A stretch of DNA of 64,000 nucleotides, from positions 186,001-250,000 of the forward strand of contig NZ_CP126247.1 in assembly GCF_030142155.1 (NCBI RefSeq). Reading direction: 5' to 3'. The notes beneath the pieces were generated by a model, which was not told the DNA's origin, ran no database searches, and worked only from the letters and a program-made list of their open reading frames with translations. This DNA comes from Arthrobacter sp. zg-Y820 (GTDB lineage: Bacteria > Actinomycetota > Actinomycetes > Actinomycetales > Micrococcaceae). Of the stretch, positions 1-7,838 are shown in pieces (within the stretch, counting starts at the first letter, position 1; each line of letters starts with the position of its first letter). Made by a program: the position numbers and the translations under genes.

Positions 1-12
1 CAGGAGCCTGCC

Positions 13-630
13 ATGGAATCCTCAGCCAATGCCTCCGGAATAGCCCTGTCCGCAGACGGAACCCGCATTGCCTGGTCCCGCCAAGGCAGTGGCCCGCCGC
101 TCGTGATTGTCGATCCCCTTCTGGCCGACCGCAGCAGCTCCAGCACCCGGGTCCTTGCCGACCTGCTCTCGGAAAACCACACGGTCTACACCTATGACCG
201 GCGCGGCATGGGAGAAAGCGGCATGGGGGAGGAATACACGGCAGAGTCCGACGTCGATGACCTGCTGGCAGTGGTGCAGGTGGCCGGCGGATCTGCCGCC
301 CTCTACGGGTTTGCCTCCGGAGCTTTCCTGGCGCTGCGGGCCGCCGAGGAGTCGGCGGTGATCACCCGCGTGGTGGCGCTGGAGCCCAGCCCGGCGATCG
401 ACGACGGCGACGATGAACTCCTGGTGCTCCAGACCGAGCTGGAGGGACTGGCCGGTGTTGAAGTTCCGGTTCTCATCCTGGCCGGCAGCAGCAGTGCAGA
501 TGAGACCCGGGACCTCGCCCGCCGCGCCGCGGAGGCCCTGGACGAGGGGGAATTTCAGCTGCTGGAGGGAACAGCGGCGAGCGTCCCGGACGCGGAGCTG
601 GCCGACACCATCGAATCTTTCCTGAGCTGA
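13..630 (+). CDS. alpha/beta-hydrolase-fold protein lacking the catalytic Ser
   Basis: The 205-residue product starts like an alpha/beta hydrolase: a 'GSGPPLVIVDP' strand-turn near residue 26 and 'YDRRGMGESG' near residue 60. The nucleophile elbow, normally GxSxG, reads G-F-A-S-G, so Ala sits where the catalytic Ser should be. The C-terminal strand 'VPVLILAG' is present, but the region that normally supplies the catalytic His has no His. The protein is also shorter than the usual 250-300 residues. The start is supported by an AGGAG at 3-6 upstream of the ATG. I infer a non-hydrolytic or degenerate family member. The fold is fairly certain; any function is unknown. Confidence 0.75.
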   Translation: MESSANASGIALSADGTRIAWSRQGSGPPLVIVDPLLADRSSSSTRVLADLLSENHTVYTYDRRGMGESGMGEEYTAESDVDDLLAVVQVAGGSAALYGFASGAFLALRAAEESAVITRVVALEPSPAIDDGDDELLVLQTELEGLAGVEVPVLILAGSSSADETRDLARRAAEALDEGEFQLLEGTAASVPDAELADTIESFLS

Positions 631-645
631 CACCGGCGGGCGTAA

Positions 646-672
646 GCTGGAGCCCGATCTTCGGGCTCCAGC
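646..672. terminator. intergenic hairpin
   Basis: Arms at 646-657 and 661-672 form a perfect 12-bp stem around a 3-nt loop, between the hydrolase-like gene and the CoA-binding gene. It lacks a T-tract on the + side, so termination is plausible but not strong. Confidence 0.4.
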
Positions 673-684
673 AAAGGACGGCAC

Positions 685-1116
685 ATGGAACTTGTCAGCG
701 GCGCACACGTCAACGACCCCGCAGTAATCGGGCGGCTCCTGCGGGAGAAGGGGCGCTGGGCCGTCGTCGGGCTCTCGAATAACCCGAGGCGCACGGCGGT
801 GGGGGTGTCGAAGTACCTCCAGGACCACCTGGGCATGGAGATCATTCCGGTCAGCCTCAAGGGCGACGATGTCCACGGCAACAAGGGCTATCGCCGGCTC
901 AGTGATATTCCGGGCCAGATCGACGTCGTCGACTGCTTCGTAAATTCGACGCGTGTGGGCGACATCGTGGACCAGGCGATAGCCGTTGGCGCCAAAGCGG
1001 TGTGGCTGCAGCTGGGCGTCGTCGACGAGGCGGCTGCCGCGCGCGCCGCCGCCGCAGGGCTGGACGTCGTCATGAACACCTGCCCCGTCATCGAGGCTCC
1101 GTATTACGGCCTGTAG
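685..1116 (+). CDS. CoA-binding domain protein (YccU-like)
   Basis: This 143-residue single-domain protein has the Rossmann-type CoA-binding fold of the YccU/YneT group. 'WAVVGLSNNPRRTAVGVSKYL' near residues 30-50 is the nucleotide-binding loop after the first strand. 'IPVSLKGDDVHGNKGYRRLSDIP' and 'VWLQLGVVDEAAAARAAAAGLDVVMNTCP' are the characteristic later blocks, and the Cys-Pro near the end is conserved in the family. The family is named for its similarity to the CoA-binding part of succinyl-CoA ligase alpha; no reaction is established. An AAGGA lies 8 nt upstream of the ATG. Family call sure, role unknown. Confidence 0.85.
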   Translation: MELVSGAHVNDPAVIGRLLREKGRWAVVGLSNNPRRTAVGVSKYLQDHLGMEIIPVSLKGDDVHGNKGYRRLSDIPGQIDVVDCFVNSTRVGDIVDQAIAVGAKAVWLQLGVVDEAAAARAAAAGLDVVMNTCPVIEAPYYGL

Positions 1117-1132
1117 GCATAGGGTCGGGGAC

Positions 1133-2026
1133 TCAGAGTTTCGCGAACCACGCCTGCAGGATCCCGGTGTACAGGCCGTAGCAGATGAGGCCTGCGCCCA
1201 CCACGCCCAGCGCCAACCCGCCGTACGGCTGCGCACTCAGGGCATGGAGGGCGCCGTCGAGCCCGGTGGAGCGCTGCGGATCGGCGGCCACGGCCGCAAC
1301 GATCACGAAGCCTCCCAGGATGACCAGTGACAAGCCCTTGGCGATGAACCCGAGGACACCGGTGATGGTGACGGCGTGCTCCCACGTGCCCGATGGAACG
1401 GCCTGCAGATCCCTGCGGAAGCGTCGGCTGGCGCCCTTGAAAATGAAGTAGCCGCCCACGCCGACGATCACCAGCCCCACGATCCCCAGCAGGACCGCGC
1501 CGGCGGGCTGGGCCATCAGGCTGGCGCTCCAGCCGGCCGAACTCTGGCTGCTGTCCTTGCCGGCACCGAGGGCAAACGTGCCGAACGTGATGCCGGTGGC
1601 GCCGTAGGCGGCGGCCAGTGCGGCGGCGGAAGCCCGCATCTGCCACAGCTCCCGTCCGCTCAGGCCCCGGCTGTCCATCCAGATCCGTGAGAACTGGAAG
1701 ACGGCCAGCGTGAGGCAGCCCAGGAAACAGACCCAGAGCAGGGCCAGCCCGCCCGGCTGCCCGGCCAGTGCACCCACCGCGCCGGAGGAATCGGCACTGC
1801 CGCTGCCGCCGGACGCAATCTGCAGGGCAATCACTCCGATGAGGAGGTGCATCAGGCCGCTGGCGGCGTAGCCGACGCGGGCGGCACGTTCAAATCCCTT
1901 CGAATCCGCAGCATTTTCCGTAGCCGCGGCAAACCTGTCACGGTGTCCTGTACGAGCCAAATAATCCTCCAAAAGTCGGGAGCGCACCGCTTGTGGCGGG
2001 CCGCCGGATACCTGCGATGTCTTCAT
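1133..2026 (-). CDS. DUF1206 integral membrane protein
   Basis: About 297 residues. After a charged, soluble N-terminus the protein has six hydrophobic segments in three similar pairs, including 'GLMHLLIGVIALQIASGG', 'GITFGTFALGAG' and 'GFIAKGLSLVILGGFVIVAA'. This matches the DUF1206 family of actinobacterial and cyanobacterial membrane proteins of unknown function. I chose the ATG at 2026 because upstream in-frame sequence is low-complexity read-through and the family starts near 'ARTGHRDRFAAATENAADS'. The gene is divergent from the mmcQ-like gene at 2096, and the two share a short intergenic region with tandem palindromes. Confidence 0.8.
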   Translation of the reverse strand: MKTSQVSGGPPQAVRSRLLEDYLARTGHRDRFAAATENAADSKGFERAARVGYAASGLMHLLIGVIALQIASGGSGSADSSGAVGALAGQPGGLALLWVCFLGCLTLAVFQFSRIWMDSRGLSGRELWQMRASAAALAAAYGATGITFGTFALGAGKDSSQSSAGWSASLMAQPAGAVLLGIVGLVIVGVGGYFIFKGASRRFRRDLQAVPSGTWEHAVTITGVLGFIAKGLSLVILGGFVIVAAVAADPQRSTGLDGALHALSAQPYGGLALGVVGAGLICYGLYTGILQAWFAKL

Positions 2027-2027
2027 T

Positions 2028-2062
2028 TTCTCACTAGTGGCGCGGCGCCTTCTCACTAGTGG
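2028..2062. promoter_or_regulatory. two tandem copies of a palindromic 13-mer between divergent genes
   Basis: The 13-mer TTCTCACTAGTGG occurs exactly at 2028-2040 and 2050-2062, 22 bp apart (about two helical turns). Each contains the perfect palindrome CACTAGTG (2032-2039 and 2054-2061). The pair lies between the divergent starts at 2026 and 2096, just upstream of a TAGGCT -10-like hexamer at 2084-2089. A dimeric regulator binding one DNA face is a reasonable inference. Confidence 0.5.
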
Positions 2063-2095
2063 TGCATCGCCGCGGCGGCGGACTAGGCTCGGGTG

Positions 2096-2482
2096 ATGGA
2101 CGCCGCACAAGTGAAACGGGTATGCCTGCAGTTTCCGGGGGCCTACGAGGACTTTCCGTTCGGCCCGGAAGCGTCCGTGTTCAAGGTTCAGGCGACGGGC
2201 GGCAAGGCCCGGATGTTTGCGCTCTGCGACCTGTCCGGGGTACCGCTGACGATCAGCCTCAAGTGCGAACCCGAGCTGGCGCTGCAACTCCGGGCCGCCC
2301 ATCCCCAAATCAACGGCGCATGGCACATGAACAAGAAGCACTGGAACTCTGTCCGTCTCGATGAGGGGCTGGATGATGATCTGGTGCGGGACCTCGTGGA
2401 GGACTCCTACGACCTGGTGGTCGAGTCCCTGCCGGCCCGGGACCGCGAATCACTGAAGTGGAAAGGGCTGGCCGGCGGATGA
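2096..2482 (+). CDS. MmcQ/YjbR family protein
   Basis: The 128-residue protein belongs to the MmcQ/YjbR family: 'CLQFPGAYEDFPFGPEASVFKV' near the start, 'LTISLKCEPELALQLRAAHP' in the middle and 'WNSVRLDEGLDDDLVRDLVEDSYDLV' at the end, matching the fold described as double wing / CyaY-like and often called DNA-binding. There is no Shine-Dalgarno. Instead TAGGCT (2084-2089) lies 6 nt before the ATG at 2096, the layout of a leaderless mRNA; a GTG three bases earlier is possible. The stop overlaps the next start by 4 bp (ATGA), so the two genes are translationally coupled. Confidence 0.85.
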   Translation: MDAAQVKRVCLQFPGAYEDFPFGPEASVFKVQATGGKARMFALCDLSGVPLTISLKCEPELALQLRAAHPQINGAWHMNKKHWNSVRLDEGLDDDLVRDLVEDSYDLVVESLPARDRESLKWKGLAGG

Positions 2483-3048
2483 ACCGGGACCTGAGCTACC
2501 CTGACGCCGGCCATACCCGGCGGCCGTATCCCCAGCCGCTCACCCAGCGCTGGCCGGACGGATACCGGCTGGAGCTGCGCCGGGAAAGGCTCGACGTTCC
2601 GGATCCGGCGGCCGGATTCCTGCGGTTGGCCAATGGCATCCTGGACTGGGATCTGCACCGCCGGGCCGGGCTGCGGGTGGCGGCAGCCACGCCCCGCGCC
2701 GCTCCGGGGGTGGAAATGTCCTCCGGAGTGGGGGTGGGTCCGCTGCGCTACTACGCTCCCTGCCGGGTGCTGTGGTCCGAGGAACCAGAAGTCGACGACG
2801 ACGGCGCCCCCATCCCGGGGCAGCGCGCCGGTTTCGGTTACGGCACCCTCAAGGGGCACCCGGAACAGGGCGAAGAGGGGTTTTACGCCGAACTGGACGG
2901 GGAAGGAAAACTGATCTTCCGGGTGGCGGCGTACAGCCGGCCGGCCAACCGGGTTCTGGCCGCCGGCGACTTCGCCAACCGCGGTGTGCAGCGGTTCTTT
3001 ACCCGGCGCTATCTCGCGGCAGCCTACAAGCTCAGCTCCGGCAGCTGA
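2479..3048 (+). CDS. DUF1990 family protein
   Basis: The 189-residue protein matches DUF1990: an N-terminal 'LSYPDAGHTRRP', a central 'GVEMSSGVGVGPLRYYAPCRVLW', then 'AGFGYGTLKGHPEQGEEGFYAELD' and a C-terminal 'VQRFFTRRYLAAAYKL'. The family is common in actinobacteria and of unknown function. The ATG at 2479 overlaps the TGA of the upstream gene (ATGA), which decides the start. The 3' end overlaps the convergent GNAT gene by 25 bp. Confidence 0.85.
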   Translation: MNRDLSYPDAGHTRRPYPQPLTQRWPDGYRLELRRERLDVPDPAAGFLRLANGILDWDLHRRAGLRVAAATPRAAPGVEMSSGVGVGPLRYYAPCRVLWSEEPEVDDDGAPIPGQRAGFGYGTLKGHPEQGEEGFYAELDGEGKLIFRVAAYSRPANRVLAAGDFANRGVQRFFTRRYLAAAYKLSSGS

Positions 3049-3575
3049 GCTGCGCTGAGGGCGAAGCCAAGGCCCAAGCCCGGAGTTTCCACCGGCAGGA
3101 ATCCGGCGGTGAGCAAAAGAGACTGCGAGGATTCGTTCTCCACCTCGGTGTAGGCAACCACCCTCGACACGTTTTCCTGTTCCAACGCCCTGCGGGCCAT
3201 GGCGATGAGCGCTTCGGTGGCGTAGCCCTGCCCCCGCCGGGACGGGACAACGCTGTAGCTCACCTCCGCGTCCCCCTCTTCGGGCAGGAGCAGGAAGCCG
3301 ATGGTCCCAATCACCTGCGCCGTCGCCTGCTCGCGGATGAGGCGGGTGGTCAGTGCGCCGGAAATGTTCAGGCCCGTTTCAAAGAACTGCTGGGCGGCGT
3401 CGTGGTCTGTGGGTTGCGGAAAGTCCGGCGCCCAGTCCGACAGCCGGGACTGGATGATCAAGGCGTCGAGCTCAGCGGGGGAGAGCGGGTCCAGTTGCAG
3501 CCGTTCGGTGCGGAATCCGGTGGCTGGGGCGGGCGGTTCGGCAGCCGGTGCTGTGTGGTCAGGGGTGATGGTCAC
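3024..3575 (-). CDS. GNAT family N-acetyltransferase (RimJ/RimL type)
   Basis: About 183 residues. 'FRTERLQLDPLSPAELDALI' is the N-terminal signature of the RimJ/RimL-like GNAT branch. 'EVSYSVVPSRRGQGYATEALIAMARRAL' holds the acetyl-CoA pyrophosphate loop R-R-G-Q-G-Y-A, and 'VVAYTEVENESSQSLLLTAGF' is motif B. It probably acetylates a small-molecule or protein amine; the substrate is unknown. I prefer the GTG at 3575, because the upstream in-frame extension (to 3671) is not GNAT-like and runs into a hairpin repeat. Confidence 0.8.
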   Translation of the reverse strand: MTITPDHTAPAAEPPAPATGFRTERLQLDPLSPAELDALIIQSRLSDWAPDFPQPTDHDAAQQFFETGLNISGALTTRLIREQATAQVIGTIGFLLLPEEGDAEVSYSVVPSRRGQGYATEALIAMARRALEQENVSRVVAYTEVENESSQSLLLTAGFLPVETPGLGLGFALSAAQLPELSL

Positions 3576-3670
3576 TGAGTAATTGTCCACGCCTGGTTGC
3601 GATTTGTTCCTATTTCGTGAGCAACATCTTTTCGTGCCCCGTGCCCCGTGGCGCCCAGGTCCTCCAGCCA

Positions 3671-3730
3671 CGCGAGATGGCAGAAGGTGCCCTTCCCAGA
3701 GCTGGGAAGCGCACCTTCTGCCATCTCGCG
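3671..3730. repeat. 60-bp near-perfect palindrome, best copy of a hairpin repeat family
   Basis: Arms 3671-3690 and 3711-3730 pair over 20 bp without mismatch. After one C:C mismatch the stem continues with 3692-3699 / 3702-3709 to a 2-nt centre, so almost the whole 60 bp folds on itself. The outer arm contains GAGATGGCAG. Related copies occur at 23,858-23,914 and 23,944-23,989. The right end runs into a purine-rich GGGGAGGGGAGG stretch, also seen beside the third copy. It lies between convergent or terminal gene ends (GNAT start side and purL stop), where REP-like elements usually sit. Confidence 0.75.
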
Positions 3731-3756
3731 GGGGAGGGGAGGGGGAAGTGGGAGAG

Positions 3757-6063
3757 TTAGCCGAAGTACTTCGGCAGGGTTCCCTCGTGGGCTTCCTTCA
3801 GCTCGGAGAGGGGGAGCGAGAAGTGGCCCTGGAAATCCAGTGCCCCGATCTCGGTGTCCACCACGCCGATTCGCATGTGGGCATAACCGCGGGCCGAGCA
3901 CATGTCCTTGAACCGGACCTCCTCGCTGCGCGCCACCGACACTAAGGCCCGGGACTGGGTCTCGGAGAACAGCATCGTGAACAGGTCCACGCCGTCGCGC
4001 TCGCAGGCTTCATCCAGCCCGATCCGCGCGCCGACGCCGAAGCGCAGCGCCATCTCGGACAGGGCAGCGGCCAGGCCGCCCTCGGACAGGTCATGCGCGG
4101 CGTCGATCATGCCGTCGCGGGAGGCATTGACCAGCAGTTCGCCGAGCAGCTTCTCCCGCAGCAGGTCCACTGCCGGCGGCCGGCCGCCGAGGTGGCCGTG
4201 CAGGTTGGCGAATTCCGAGCCGTCCAGCTCGTCCTTCGTGGCACCCATCAGGTAAATCGCCTGGCCGTCTTCACGCCAGCCCGACGGCGTGCGGCGGGCG
4301 ACGTCGTCGAACACGCCCAGCACGCCCACCACGGGGGTCGGATGGATGGCGACGCCGCCGGTCTGGTTGTACAGCGAAACGTTGCCGCCGGTGACCGGGA
4401 TGCCCAGTTCGCGGCAGCCGTCGGCCAGGCCGCGGACGGCCTCGGCGAACTGCCACATGACCTCGGGATCCTCGGGGGAGCCGAAGTTCAGGCAGTCGGA
4501 GACGGCCAGCGGGGTGGCGCCGGAGGTGGCGACGTTGCGGTAGGACTCGGCCAGGGCCAGCCGGGCGCCCTCGTACGGGTCCAGGTAGGCGTAGCGGCCG
4601 TTGGCGTCGGTGGAAATGGCCACGCCGAGGCCGGTGGTTTCATCCACGCGGATGACGCCGGCGTCGTCGGGCATGGCCAGCGCGGTGTTGCCCTGCACGT
4701 AGCGGTCAAACTGGTTGGTCACCCAGGACTTGTCGCACATGTTCGGTGAAGCCATCAGTTCCAGGATGGACTTCTTGATCGCGTCGGCGCCGAACGGGCG
4801 GGTGCCGGCGAAGGAATCCGCCTGCAGCTTGTCCTGCCACTCCGGGCGGTGGAACGGGCGGTGGTAGACCGGCCCTTCGTGCGCCACGGTCTTGGGGTCA
4901 ACGTCGACGATGGTCTCGCCGGCCCAGTCGATGATCAGCCGGCCGGAGCCGGTGACTTCGCCCAGCCAGGAGTATTCCACGTTCCACTTGGCCATGATCG
5001 CCTCGAACGCCTCGACGTTCTCCGGCGTCACCACGGCCATCATGCGTTCCTGCGACTCGGACATCAGGATCTCGCCCGGGGTCAGGGTGGGATCGCGCAG
5101 CAGCACATTGGTCAGTTCCACGTGCATGCCGCCGTCGCCGTTGGAGGCGAGCTCCGACGTCGCGCAGGAAATGCCGGCCGCGCCCAGGTCCTGGATGCCC
5201 TCCACCACTGCGGACTTGAACAGTTCCAGGCAGCACTCGATGAGCACCTTTTCGGCAAACGGATCGCCCACCTGGACGGCGGGGCGCTTGGAGGGCTTGT
5301 CCGCATCGAAGGACTCCGAGGCCAGCACGGAGGCGCCGCCGATGCCGTCCCCGCCGGTGCGCGCACCGAAGAGGACCACTTTGTTGCCGGTGCCCGAGGC
5401 GTTGGCCAGGCGGATGTCCTCGTGGCGCATCACGCCCACGGCCAGGGCGTTTACCAGTGGGTTGCCCTGGTAAACGGAGTCAAAGACCAGCTCGCCGCCG
5501 ATGTTGGGCAGGCCCAGCGAGTTGCCGTAACCGCCGATGCCGGAGACGATGCCGTGCACCAGGCGCGCGGTGTCCGGATGGTCGATCGCGCCGAAGCGCA
5601 GCGGATCCATGACGGCCACCGGGCGGGCGCCCATCGAGATGATGTCGCGGACAATGCCGCCGACGCCGGTCGCGGCGCCCTGGTAGGGCTCCACGAAGGA
5701 GGGGTGGTTGTGGGATTCGACCTTGAAGGTCACCGCCCAGCCTTCGCCGATGTCCACCACGCCGGCATTCTCGCCGATGCCGACCAGCAGGTGCTGCTTC
5801 ATCTTCTCGGTGATCTTCTCGCTGAACTGCGACAGGTGCACCTTGGAGGACTTGTAGGAGCAGTGCTCGGACCACATGACCGAGTACATCGCCAGTTCCG
5901 CCGCGGTGGGGCGGCGGCCCAGAATCTCGACGACGCGGTTAAATTCGTCTTCCTTCAGGCCTAGTTCGGCCCACGGAAGCTGCGTGTCGGGGGTGGCGGC
6001 GGCGTGCTCGACGGTGTCGATGCGGAATTTCTTCGCCTCGGTGGAGGCTGCGGAAACGGTCAT
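3757..6063 (-). CDS. purL: phosphoribosylformylglycinamidine synthase subunit PurL
   Basis: The 768-residue small-type PurL converts FGAR, ATP and glutamine-derived ammonia to FGAM in step 4 of purine synthesis, in complex with PurQ and PurS. Visible family blocks include '[16 protein letters not shown]' near residue 60 (conserved WSEHCSYK), the ATP/Mg motifs 'VESHNHPS' and '[12 protein letters not shown]', '[13 protein letters not shown]', and the repeat-half motifs '[10 protein letters not shown]' and '[13 protein letters not shown]'. Full length and intact. Its ATG lies immediately after the purQ stop (6064), so the purS-purQ-purL genes are transcribed and translated as one minus-strand unit. 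Confidence 0.97.
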   Translation of the reverse strand: MTVSAASTEAKKFRIDTVEHAAATPDTQLPWAELGLKEDEFNRVVEILGRRPTAAELAMYSVMWSEHCSYKSSKVHLSQFSEKITEKMKQHLLVGIGENAGVVDIGEGWAVTFKVESHNHPSFVEPYQGAATGVGGIVRDIISMGARPVAVMDPLRFGAIDHPDTARLVHGIVSGIGGYGNSLGLPNIGGELVFDSVYQGNPLVNALAVGVMRHEDIRLANASGTGNKVVLFGARTGGDGIGGASVLASESFDADKPSKRPAVQVGDPFAEKVLIECCLELFKSAVVEGIQDLGAAGISCATSELASNGDGGMHVELTNVLLRDPTLTPGEILMSESQERMMAVVTPENVEAFEAIMAKWNVEYSWLGEVTGSGRLIIDWAGETIVDVDPKTVAHEGPVYHRPFHRPEWQDKLQADSFAGTRPFGADAIKKSILELMASPNMCDKSWVTNQFDRYVQGNTALAMPDDAGVIRVDETTGLGVAISTDANGRYAYLDPYEGARLALAESYRNVATSGATPLAVSDCLNFGSPEDPEVMWQFAEAVRGLADGCRELGIPVTGGNVSLYNQTGGVAIHPTPVVGVLGVFDDVARRTPSGWREDGQAIYLMGATKDELDGSEFANLHGHLGGRPPAVDLLREKLLGELLVNASRDGMIDAAHDLSEGGLAAALSEMALRFGVGARIGLDEACERDGVDLFTMLFSETQSRALVSVARSEEVRFKDMCSARGYAHMRIGVVDTEIGALDFQGHFSLPLSELKEAHEGTLPKYFG

Positions 6064-6837
6064 TTATTTGCCTCCGGCAACGAGCGAGGTGAGTACTGAG
6101 GTGAAGATGCCCAGGCCGTCGGTGCCGTAGCCCAGCCCGACCTCGCCGTAGGCGGAGGAATCCGGGCCGAAACCGGCCTCGACGGCGTGTTCGGGGTGCG
6201 GCATGAGCCCGACGACGTTGCCGGCGGCATTGGTAATGCCGGCAATGTTCCGGCGCGAGCCGTTGGGGTTGCCGCCGTCGTAGCGGAACACCACGCGGCC
6301 TTCGCCCTCGAGCTCGTCCAGGGTCTTTTCGTCGGCCACGTACTGGCCGTCCTGGTTCTTCAGCGGAATGACCATGCCGGCATCCTTCGCGTAGGCACCG
6401 GTCCACGCCGTCGCATTGTTCTCCACCCGCAGCAGCTGGTCAGCGCAGGAGAACTTGAGGTGGTTGTTCTTGATCATTGAACCGGGTAGAAGGTGCGCCT
6501 CGGTCAGGATCTGGAAGCCGTTGCAGATGCCGAGCACGGGCATGCCGCCCTTCGAGGCATCCACCACCTTGTCCATCAGCGGGGCAAACCGGGCAATGGC
6601 GCCCGCGCGCAGGTAGTCGCCGTAGGAGAATCCGCCGGGAATGATGACGGCGTCCACGGACTGCAGGTTGGCTTCGTTGTGCCAGAGGCCGACGGCGGTG
6701 CCGCCGGCGAGGGTGACCGCACGGGCGGCGTCGCGGTCGTCAAGGGTGCCGGGAAAGGTGATGATGCCGATCCGGACGGCCCGCAACGCGTCGTTGGCGG
6801 GCGTTACGGCGAAATCGCCGATCAGGGGCGTACTCAA
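6064..6837 (-). CDS. purQ: phosphoribosylformylglycinamidine synthase subunit PurQ
   Basis: The 257-residue class I glutamine amidotransferase supplies ammonia to PurL. The catalytic Cys is in 'GICNGFQILTE', and the His/Glu pair is in 'GLMPHPEHAVE'. 'IIPGGFSYGDYLRAGAIAR' is the oxyanion-hole region. An N-terminal extension of about 20 residues ('MSTPLIGDFAVTPANDALRAVRIGIITFPG') precedes the usual start of the fold; the true start could be an internal codon nearer 'VRIGIITFPG'. Only 2 nt separate it from purS and none from purL. Confidence 0.96.
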   Translation of the reverse strand: MSTPLIGDFAVTPANDALRAVRIGIITFPGTLDDRDAARAVTLAGGTAVGLWHNEANLQSVDAVIIPGGFSYGDYLRAGAIARFAPLMDKVVDASKGGMPVLGICNGFQILTEAHLLPGSMIKNNHLKFSCADQLLRVENNATAWTGAYAKDAGMVIPLKNQDGQYVADEKTLDELEGEGRVVFRYDGGNPNGSRRNIAGITNAAGNVVGLMPHPEHAVEAGFGPDSSAYGEVGLGYGTDGLGIFTSVLTSLVAGGK

Positions 6838-6839
6838 AA

Positions 6840-7094
6840 TCAGGCCTCCGGGATTACTTCAACGCGGGTGACGTCCTCAATGACGGGGTTGGACAGCAGC
6901 GTGGCAGCAGCGGTGCGGGCCTGCTCGAGGAGTTCCGGAGTGACTTCTCCGTCAACGGTCAGCTCAAAGCGCTTGCCCTGCCGGACGCCGGTGAAGCCGG
7001 TCAGGCCGAGCCGGGGGAGGGCGCCGGCGATGGCCTTGCCCTGCGGATCAAGGATTTCAGGTTTTGGCATGACGTCAACAACGATCCGGGGCAT
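6840..7094 (-). CDS. purS: phosphoribosylformylglycinamidine synthase subunit PurS
   Basis: The 84-residue structural subunit bridges PurL and PurQ in the small-type FGAM synthase complex. 'MPRIVVDVMPKPEILDPQGKAI' and 'FTGVRQGKRFEL' are standard for PurS, and the length is typical. The ATG at 7094 has an AGGAG 8 nt upstream; the longer in-frame extension has no such signal. First gene of the purSQL unit, so the promoter should lie between 7095 and about 7280. Confidence 0.95.
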   Translation of the reverse strand: MPRIVVDVMPKPEILDPQGKAIAGALPRLGLTGFTGVRQGKRFELTVDGEVTPELLEQARTAAATLLSNPVIEDVTRVEVIPEA

Positions 7095-7280
7095 CCGGGC
7101 AACTCCTGTAAGAGAAATGGGTGGCCGCGGACCCTGCCGTCTCACGCTGATTCAGCGCTCCGCGAGCTTGCTCCCTCAGTCTAGCGGCGTTTGGCCTGGC
7201 AGTCCTTTCGTGTCGTTCGTCCGTCCGCAAACCGGTGCGTGGAGCGGCTGGCCCGCACCAAGATCAGGCGGGCAACCGGA

Positions 7281-7691
7281 TCAGGCAGGTACGCCGATCT
7301 GGAAGCCGCACCGGCACCGCAGCACCGTGGTGTCGAGCTGGACCTCCGGAACGGCAACCGCGTCAGCCCCGGTGTAGACGGGTTCAAAAATCGACACGGA
7401 CGCGGTGTCCTTCGGCTGCATCGGCTCACCGCAGTGCAGATACTGGGCGTCCGTGCTGTTGCTGTTCATTCGGCGGGCCCACAGCGGGGAGTGCCGGATC
7501 GCGTGACCGTAGAAGCGGTCACACTCGGAGCAGGTGTAGCTGATTTCCAGGAACTCAGCGGCGTCTTCGCCGATGGCAGGTTCCACTGCTTCGATAATCA
7601 GGTAGTCGTCCGTCCTGCAGTGCGTGCACCACGGGACGTAGGTTTCCGGCGCGGGTTCTGCCGCGCCTTCCGGTCTCGCTTGCGTTGACAA
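7281..7691 (-). CDS. multi-cysteine zinc-ribbon-like protein
   Basis: The roughly 136-residue protein has four Cys pairs: 'WCTHC', 'YTCSECDRFYGH', 'LHCGEP' and 'LRCRCGF', the pattern of two zinc-binding ribbons. Family not recognised; homologous small proteins occur in Arthrobacter-like genomes. The start is decided by the ribosome binding site: GGAGGA lies 6 nt before a TTG at 7691, while the upstream ATG at 7712 has no such signal, so a TTG start is likely. A palindrome at 7743-7760 overlaps the probable -10 element, suggesting metal- or stress-dependent control, which is inference. Confidence 0.7.
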   Translation of the reverse strand: MSTQARPEGAAEPAPETYVPWCTHCRTDDYLIIEAVEPAIGEDAAEFLEISYTCSECDRFYGHAIRHSPLWARRMNSNSTDAQYLHCGEPMQPKDTASVSIFEPVYTGADAVAVPEVQLDTTVLRCRCGFQIGVPA

Positions 7692-7742
7692 GATCGTTCC
7701 TCCGGTTCGCATCCGGACGGTAAACTCCGTCGCCCGGAAAGA

Positions 7743-7760
7743 TAGTAAGTATGCTTACCT
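7743..7760. promoter_or_regulatory. inverted repeat over the probable promoter of the zinc-ribbon gene
   Basis: GTAAG (7745-7749) and CTTAC (7754-7758) form an inverted repeat with a 4-bp centre. On the minus strand TACTAT (7743-7748) fits a -10 box for the gene starting at 7691. The minus-strand left half (TAGGTAAGC) resembles half of a DtxR/IdeR box, but the right half does not. Candidate operator only. Confidence 0.4.
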
Positions 7761-7838
7761 AGTTTACGGACGCGACGGAGCCGTGACAAGTCCGCAGGCA
7801 GGGCCGTCACGGGAGCCCCAGGCCTGCGGCCCTGGTCC

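Noticed and set aside
7743..7760. IdeR/DtxR iron box
   Set aside because: Only the left half agrees with the consensus; overall match is about half of 19 positions. Kept as a generic palindrome only.
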